Assembly: GCA_020698575.1 (NCBI GenBank)
Contig: CM036247.1
Location: forward strand, 33,538,586 to 33,602,585
From: Bostrychus sinensis
Lineage: Eukaryota > Chordata > Actinopteri > Gobiiformes > Eleotridae
Direction of reading: 5' to 3'
Length of the DNA: 64,000 bases
Under the pieces are notes generated by a model that saw only the letters and a program-made list of their open reading frames with translations, searched no databases and was not told the origin of the DNA. Shown piece by piece: positions 58,002-64,000 of the stretch (position 1 is its first letter; every line of letters begins with the position of its first letter). A program made the translations under genes and the position numbers.

Positions 58002-58539
58002 CCATATTTTCCGCACTATAGGGCGCACTTAAAAGCCTTCAATCTTCTCGAAAAACAACAGTGCGCCTTATAATCCAGAGTGCCTTATATATGAATTTAT
58101 TTATGGCTACTGTAGTCAGGAGCATCGCGGAGTAATACATACTGTGCTTCACCATAATATTGCCGTAATCACCCAACTGTTTAACTCGGACACTGAAGAT
58201 GAAGAATTTGAGGGATTTGGGGACGAGGAATGAACTAAAAAAGTGAGTGTATTGTGTTGTATTTTGTTATAACGTTAACTGAACAGTTATGAGTTATTGT
58301 GAATACGCTATCGTTTGATTTAGCGGTCTCACATTGTGTTTTTTATTCACGCGTTACAACTGAACAAGTTTGGGAGTTATGGTGAACGCGTTGAATAAAG
58401 TTTGACTGACTGACTTATCTGACTGTTTTGTTTCGCCTTTTAGTCCGGAGCGCTTTATATGTGAAAAAAGTTTGAAAATAGACCATTCAATGACAGTGCC
58501 CCTTATAATCCGGAGCGCCCTATAGTGCGGAAAATACGG
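58002..58539 (+). mobile_element. TA-flanked mariner/pogo-like MITE
   Basis: Ends ccatattttccgcactatag and the inverse of ccgtattttccgcactatag, with TA at 58000-58001 and 58540-58541. Near 58180-58234 a frame reads FNSDTEDEEFEGFGDEE then stop, resembling an acidic transposase C-terminus, so it is probably an internal-deletion derivative. Confidence 0.85.
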
Positions 58540-59746
58540 TAAGTAAATTTTTTTGCATAAGAGGGTTTCATGAATAAGGCCCAACTTCCACCACAGAAAG
58601 TAACATCAGCACTCACTGTTCCCACTCAAGGGTCTTCATCTCACAGAACCAAAAAGAAGGTTTGTTTCAGAGAAACTTTGTGGCCTGTGCTCAGAACCCA
58701 AGTCACTGTAGAGCTTCTGAATCACAGACTTTGAGATAAAAGTTCAGAAGCAGCCGAAGGACCGAGAGAGAGAGATTTGTGAGTACAGCAGGGAGGCTGT
58801 CAGAAATAAGACATCCAAGTCTACTCTGGGGGAACATTTGGTGTCTACTGCAACAAGTGGCAATCCCTGCTCTGAAAATGAAACCACAGCCCAGACCTGC
58901 TGATGGTTGATCTCTGAAGTCAGTCTCCTGTTAAAATGATGAGTTGTAGAATGTATTTGTGCCATTTGCTTGTTATTATTATAACATTTTGATCCTCACA
59001 AAATATTCATCAAATAGGCCAACTCAACATTTCGGGTCATTCCATGTAAAATGTCAATAAATTTCAGAAAAAAATCCTACTTGACCACCTTGGATTTTCT
59101 TTACACTTTTCTTTAAACTTGATTATTGTTCATATACCCAATAGGAAGGGTGCAAAGTTTGTAGTTGGTATCTTTTGTAATTTGTGAAATAATAAGGTAT
59201 AATAAGGTGAGTAGGCATGCCAGCCCAAAATCATGGCTTCTGCAAAATGCCACAGTTCCACAGGCTGTAACTTTGCTCCACATGAATGATGTTTTAAAGT
59301 TTTGTTCTACACAATTTAAAGTCCCTGTTTTGTAAAGCATATGGTCCAAAGTTATATAATTTTCCAGTTATGGCCTGCCAGATATTGAACATGTAAAAAT
59401 GATTTAATAATTTGGACTTTCATATCTCCACAATAAAACACATCAGTTCTGTCAAACTGTGATATAACAAACTCATGAGAGTACTTTATCAGTAACTAGG
59501 TCTTTCATTAAAAGAGTGTTCTTTTATTTTTTAGGCATCAAACTTAGAACAGATTATCTCTGTCTGTTTTTCAATCTCAAATTGTCAAGGTATGACACCA
59601 ATAATATGTGGATTTCCTATAGCCAGACCAATATTTTGTATCATATCTTGACATGTTTCGGTCACTTATTGTTCTGCGGTCTTCCTCAGAGGTGTCACGT
59701 GATGTTACTGTGACGTGTCTAGTCAGGTGATTTAAACAGGTTTACC

Positions 59747-60182
59747 TCAATCCTGGAGGAGAAATGAGTTGTTTTCTGAAAAATCCAATATCATGATGTA
59801 TTCATTTTCTGTCAAATTTCCCTTTATATTCTTTAGAAACTGACTTTGATGTTTAGCAATAAAGTGATGTTCGGCAAGTCTGTCTGTTTGCTCTGTAAGT
59901 GTTGCTCTGAATGGATTTCTGTGGATTTGCGATATGATCATGTAAAGTTGTCCTATCTGTAGATACCCACTGCTGGTATGTGATATTATCCACATCTTCA
60001 GACAGTTGGCTTTTTGGAAATTCTTCCAGCTGTGCGGTACCTGGACACTTGTCACATCTGTGCAGCATGCATTCACTATCAGTGGAACAAACCAGTTGAC
60101 CAATTAACTGATGATAGCTTAAGTTGGCATTGGTTCTTAATGGAAAGATGGTAAGCATTAGTTTCAAATTTTGATGTAGCAT
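59747..60182 (-). pseudogene. Transposase relic, central part, frameshifted
   Basis: Two overlapping minus frames (59853-60182 and 59747-60103) carry consecutive parts of one protein, shifted relative to each other. The upstream part has CMLHRCDKCPG and QQWVSTDRTTLHD. The downstream part has ERLAEHHFIAKHQS-like text (read as DRLAEHHFIAKHQSQFLK) and EYIMILDFSENNSFLLQD. The acidic ILDFSEN motif is typical of an uncharacterised transposase group seen in fish and cnidarians, from memory. The rest of the catalytic domain is missing. Confidence 0.65.
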
Positions 60183-60465
60183 GCATACACAGACAGAATG
60201 TGTTCCTCTTGAGCTGACTGTAAAGCACTCCCTTGGTCTTAAGTCACAAAATTTGGAGATGCCAATCTGCTGCTCCTGATTCTATTGTTTGAAAATGGCA
60301 TAGGCTTCATTTAACTTCATCAAAAGCAGTCTCTTCTGTTTTTGTATACGTGTGCCATTCTCCTTAATACTCTTGTAATACTTGGTGCCAGGTATTATTC
60401 TTGGTATTTTATCACAGTTAAAAAAAAAATCTTTTACTTGTTTGATTGTTTGCTTACCCATGGAC

Positions 60466-60675
60466 TTACGACTTACACTTCTTCTTGGGAACCTTTGGGA
60501 GGATAACCTGTTTACTTTGCAACTTTCTTGCTCTTCTTACCATAAACTGACTAACAGAAAATTCCCTTGCCACTCTTCTAATTGTCCAGCTTCTTGGTGC
60601 AAGAAGTGTAAGAAGGAATATCTGTTCACAGATATTGTAGACTTTGTAATTTTTTTCTTTTAATGCAGCAACCAA
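60466..60675 (-). pseudogene. Transposase relic, helix-turn-helix-like segment
   Basis: 69 codons with QIFLLTLLAPRSWTIRRVAR and EFSVSQFMVRRARKLQ. The pattern TLLPRSWT...FNVS.YMV..A resembles the N-terminal DNA-binding part of the same transposase group. It lies between the zinc-knuckle-like relic upstream and the catalytic relic downstream, in the expected order on the minus strand. Confidence 0.6.
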
Positions 60676-60678
60676 ATA

Positions 60679-61017
60679 CTATAAATCACTTGCTATAGAG
60701 ATCTTTCTTTTTTTGACAGGATTGGACAATCTTTTGGCAGGTATGTCTGCACGAAGCGACATCATTTCCTTGGATTTTACTTTTATTTTCTGCCTTTTTT
60801 GTTTACAGTAGCATATTCTGTCTTTTCTACTTATTCTGGAAATTTTGCATGATGTCATATTTAGACATGATAGGCTTGTTTTTGTTTTGTCTTCAACTTC
60901 ACTTTTTACAAGGTAATCATCATCACAGTTAATTTCGGTCACTGATATGACTTCTTTACTTTCATGTTTGATCTTTACGATATGACAAATGGGACACAAC
61001 TTCATCCCAGCCTTCAC
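60679..61017 (-). pseudogene. Transposase relic, N-terminal part with CPIC motif
   Basis: 112 codons starting MKAGMKLCPICHIVKIKHES, then charged, lysine-rich text ending RLSNPVKKRKISIASDL. CPIC...H could be part of a zinc-binding element, but the remaining ligands are not obvious. Assigned by position inside the long-TIR element. Confidence 0.5.
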
Positions 61018-61494
61018 AATTTGACCATTTTGTTTTGTTTATTTCATTGGCTTGATTGTGAGAGAGCATTCTTAAACTTTTTCTCTTGGAATCTTTGTGT
61101 GCCCCATAGGGATTGCAACACTTCCTCTGCAGGGTTGAATATAATATATAAAAAAAACTTCTTCAACACCTGTTCACACCTGTTCAACAGTTCTTGTTCT
61201 TTCATTGCCAAACTTCTTTAAGTGACTAGAAGTATTAACTGGATTTGATGCATGCCCATATTAAAATTTCATCTTACCTTTTGAGGTTTTTTACATGATG
61301 TACTTTGTAACATTGTTGGGTGCGTCTGAGATATTCTCCAGTTGAACATGGTGCCAATGAAGAAACCATGTTATGTCACTGACATGTCCAAGGCACACAC
61401 GACTTTAAAGCCAAATGATACTTCCTCATTGGTTGACCCTAACGAGTACCAGGTGAAAATAGAGCATAAAATGGGATAAGGAAGGCTATTCATT

Positions 61495-61572
61495 TTTGGG
61501 GGAGGGGGCTCAGGTGAGAGTGTGGGGCCTCAGGTGAGAGTGGGGGGCCTCAGGTTAGAGTGGGGGACTCAG
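61495..61572 (+). repeat. G-rich tandem repeat, about 26-bp unit
   Basis: gggg(g)cctcaggtgagagtg recurs about 3.5 times with four or more G-runs of four or more. It lies inside the long-TIR transposon and could form a G-quadruplex. Confidence 0.8.
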
Positions 61573-62344
61573 TTTAGTTTTATCTTTTTGCTCTGATGAG
61601 GACAATGACCCAACACCAGGGGCCCCATCTTTAACAGACTAATTAATATTTAGCTTCAAGTTGCCAATAAGGGCTTTTCTACATTTACTAAATAACACGT
61701 GCTCTTCCTCTACCTTAGCAATTTGTGTTTGAAAAACAGATTTGAGATCATCTTTTCAAGTTTTTTTCTATGTCTAATAAAGAAAAGAACACTCATTTCT
61801 TTTAATGAAAGACCTAGTTACTGATAGAGTACTCTCATGAGTTTGTTATATCACATTTTGACAGAACTGATGTATTTTAATGTGGAGATATGAAAATCCA
61901 AATTATTAAATCATTTTTATATGTTCAATATCTGGCAGGCCATAACTGGAAAATTATATAACTTTGGACCATATACTTTACATATGATGGACTTTACATG
62001 GTGTAGAACAAAACTTTAAGAAGCCATGATTTAGGGCTGACATGCCCAATTTTTTAAACCTTATTATTACTATATATACTATAAATACAAAAGATACCCA
62101 CTCCAAACTTTGCACACTATTAACACTATTGGTTAAATGAACAATAATCATACTAAGGTTGAAGAAAATCCAAGGTGGTTAAGTGGGAGGCATTTGTTGT
62201 TTTAACGTGGCATGACCCTGAGCTTCCACTGAAATTTCATAAAATATATCAGCCAGTATACACTGCTGTATTTCATAAAATTAGATATTAATTGACATTA
62301 ATAATAGCTAGAATGCATTTAATTTCTTGAGTATGTTTTTCATT

Positions 62345-62872
62345 AATTAGGTGTTTAGTCTAGTTCTCCAACGTGATCCTTCTCTCACTTCAGAGCAGCT
62401 CAGACACTGTGTAAATCCTACTGATGCTGAGCTTCAGTGGATCTCTATGGGAGAGAAACAGGCTGTTTTTTTTGTTTGTTTGTTAATTTTTTTTATTACA
62501 AAAACGAAAGATGCTGATTGGATAAATGAGCCAAAATTGTCCCTGCCTTGGACACTCAGGGTCTCTGGGAGTCACTGAAGCAGTGGGCAGGCTGTGACGC
62601 TGGCTGATCAATGATGCTTGGTGGAACTGGCAGAAGATCTTGGCTGACAGGACAGCACTTTTTACCTGCTTCGAAGCATGCGATGAATTGGCGCTTATTT
62701 TTACCATTTGTACATAAACAAGGCTAATCATGGCACTGTTCAGCTTGCATCTCGCTGAAGTTTTGTTAGTTCCTTCATTCAATATCAACATTGTAGGGAG
62801 ACTAGCCTTCTAGTTAGCCCAGGATTAAATGTTGTGAGCTTCCCCTGTATTAAAGGCCAGCAGCCGCCACTG
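62345..62872 (-). mobile_element. Probable hAT-like element fragment, antisense
   Basis: The right end is the inverse of cagtggcggctgctggccttt, a common fish hAT terminus. 62370-62470 (agcagctcagacactgtgtaaatcc) belongs to the same kind of element. The other end is missing. Confidence 0.5.
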
Positions 62873-63104
62873 CGCTGCACGCACTCCTCTCACATCAGGA
62901 GATGCATGACATACGCATACGCTGTTGTGTTTAAAGACACGGCCAGCTGGGTGTGCTCAGGTGAGAGAGTCCAAGTGACGGTGCTTGTGTGAAGGGCTTT
63001 AGGACCACACCTGGAACACACCAGGGCTCAAACTACTTAGGAGTTTGATTAAAGCGAACCAAACAAGGCAAGTGTCCACATACTCTTAATTGTCCTTATA
63101 GTTA

Positions 63105-63225
63105 TCTCTCAGTGTCAGTCCAGGATTTAACTGGTCATTGTCCAGGGTGTAATCCGTCTCAGGCCCATAGACTCTTGCCACCCACAATCCTTTATAGGGC
63201 AAAACAAAACATGGATGAATGCATA
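63105..63225 (+). repeat. SINE-like repeat, 3' part
   Basis: gtcagtccaggatttaac, tcattgtccagggtgtaatcc and aggcccatag match the 3' halves at 1-160 and 20806-20960. Confidence 0.75.
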
Positions 63226-64000
63226 ATTTATAATAAAAAAAATAATTTTGTATTATGTCATTTTTTTATCTTTTGTTGCACACATTTAGTTAATTTTCTT
63301 TCACATTGTTCAGTTTATACAAATCTTCCAGAATTATTTCAGTAACAGTGTTGTGAACCGTGACTGCTACCCCTCCCGGCTACACTCTGTGCAAATGAAA
63401 TCCCCCATCAGTAAGTGAATAAATGAATGAATAAGGTTTAGTGCAGAGGGGATTGAGTGGAGAAGTGTTGGAGTGAGCAGATTTCTGTGAGAACACGTCA
63501 GCTCTGCTCTCCTGCCTCTGTCTCTGAGGTGTGCCGCTGTGATTTATTGGACTTAGTTAAAGTCCGGGAAGAAAGGGTTTTTTTTTTTACTCGGGTGAAC
63601 CAATCAACACGGACCCAGCAAAGTGAAGGATTCAGCTTATTTAGTCAAGAGCTGCAGATTAATTCAGTTCACTGGAGACAAAGGCGTGAATGGATGTCAC
63701 ATCACCAGTTTGTTTGAGACATTTAGATATGTGTGTGCTGTTTATTGTGGAATTATTCTCAGTAAAAATCGAAGTCTCGCCATGCTCTCTCTGTTTATTT
63801 GGCGCCCCGCTGGTGACACACTGTGAGGGCAGTTGTTCTGGATGGATTTAATCAGAGATATTACTTAGCAACATGGAGACAGAGGCTTAGGAGGAGGAGG
63901 GGTGTTAAATATCTACAGACAAGAGCAGAATGACTCCTGAGGGGACGGGATCATTGTTACTATATTCATGATGTGAGACTGGACTGATTGACTGTGGTGT
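63226..64000. other. Intronic sequence to the window edge, nothing recognised
   Basis: A poly-T run lies at 63579-63590. Frames at 63457-63826 have no family resemblance. No TSR-like exon is visible. Confidence 0.5.

Larger units (their letters stand above)
59033..62219 (-). mobile_element. 3.2 kb DNA transposon with very long inverted repeats
   Basis: The left arm 59033 to about 59530 and right arm about 61765-62219 are inverse copies over roughly 450-500 bases (for example ggtccaaagttatataattttc against its inverse near 61950). Tips are gggtcatt-catg and the inverse of gggtcatgccacg. The interior carries minus-strand transposase relics. No clear target duplication was found, so the superfamily is not assigned. 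Confidence 0.85.
1..64000 (+). other. thsd7a: thsd7a gene, internal part (introns and seven exons)
   Basis: The window lies inside one gene. Seven exons with AG/GT borders join in frame (phases 1, 0, 2, 0, 1, 0, 1 at their 3' ends) to 1,140 bases of open coding sequence. The product is the THSD7A type: a very large type I membrane protein built of tandem thrombospondin type-1 repeats. It is known for roles in endothelial cell migration and vessel patterning, and as a podocyte antigen. Introns between recognised exons are about 21.7, 1.9, 1.2, 6.9, 18.2 and 2.0 kb. Start codon, signal peptide, membrane segment and tail are outside the window. THSD7A is preferred over THSD7B from remembered residue identity, for example in the DCVRSDGKSVDLK and VECPVNCQLS stretches. 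Teleosts may carry two copies, and which one this is cannot be told here. Confidence 0.9.

Noticed and set aside
62351..62578. Possible next TSR exon (frame starting MFSLVLQRDPSL)
   Set aside because: No TSR cysteine or Trp pattern. The text belongs to a common fish DNA element.

Overview
The window is vertebrate nuclear DNA, almost certainly from a teleost fish. It is AT-rich, intron-dominated and crowded with fish-type transposon remnants (hAT, PIF/Harbinger and TTAA-flanked elements, tRNA-derived SINEs, LINE 3' ends). I cannot name the species.

Only one host gene is well supported: the middle-to-C-terminal part of a thrombospondin type-1 domain protein of the THSD7A family, on the + strand. 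Seven exons (3263-3559, 25262-25440, 27351-27484, 28676-28829, 35721-35862, 54024-54139, 56147-56264) have consensus AG/GT borders and mutually compatible phases. Together they encode 380 codons with no stop. A six-base candidate microexon (27253-27258, Ala-Gln) lies between exons 2 and 3. The 5' part of the gene lies left of the window. The last TSR repeats, membrane segment and tail lie right of it, because no matching exon is seen after 56264. The product should be a large, glycosylated type I membrane protein with many TSR modules, implicated in endothelial migration and vessel patterning.

Layout: 1-3262 upstream intron with a SINE, a TAGCCTGG-type DNA element and an interrupted TTAA element; 3263-3559 exon a; 3560-25261 a 21.7 kb intron with hAT MITEs, a fold-back element, LINE relics and an inverted pair of TAGCCTGG elements; 25262-28829 a compact cluster of exons b-d plus the microexon; 28830-35720 an intron with Harbinger and hAT elements; exon e at 35721; 35863-54023 an 18.2 kb intron with nested transposons, a 29-copy 20-bp minisatellite, two inverted minisatellites and two hAT elements; exons f and g at 54024 and 56147; then an intron over 7.7 kb long with tandem TAGCCTGG copies, a mariner/pogo-like MITE and a 3.2 kb transposon with roughly 450-500 bp terminal inverted repeats.

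The most interesting signals are: the 6-nt microexon; apparent joint loss of the C1 and C5 cysteines (one disulfide) in a single TSR domain; an in-frame 15-bp coding repeat expansion in exon a; an element family with 9-bp target duplications; and nested insertions that give a relative history, including an internal empty-site control. I found no evidence of a wholly new system. Comparisons with human THSD7A are from memory and should be checked by alignment.
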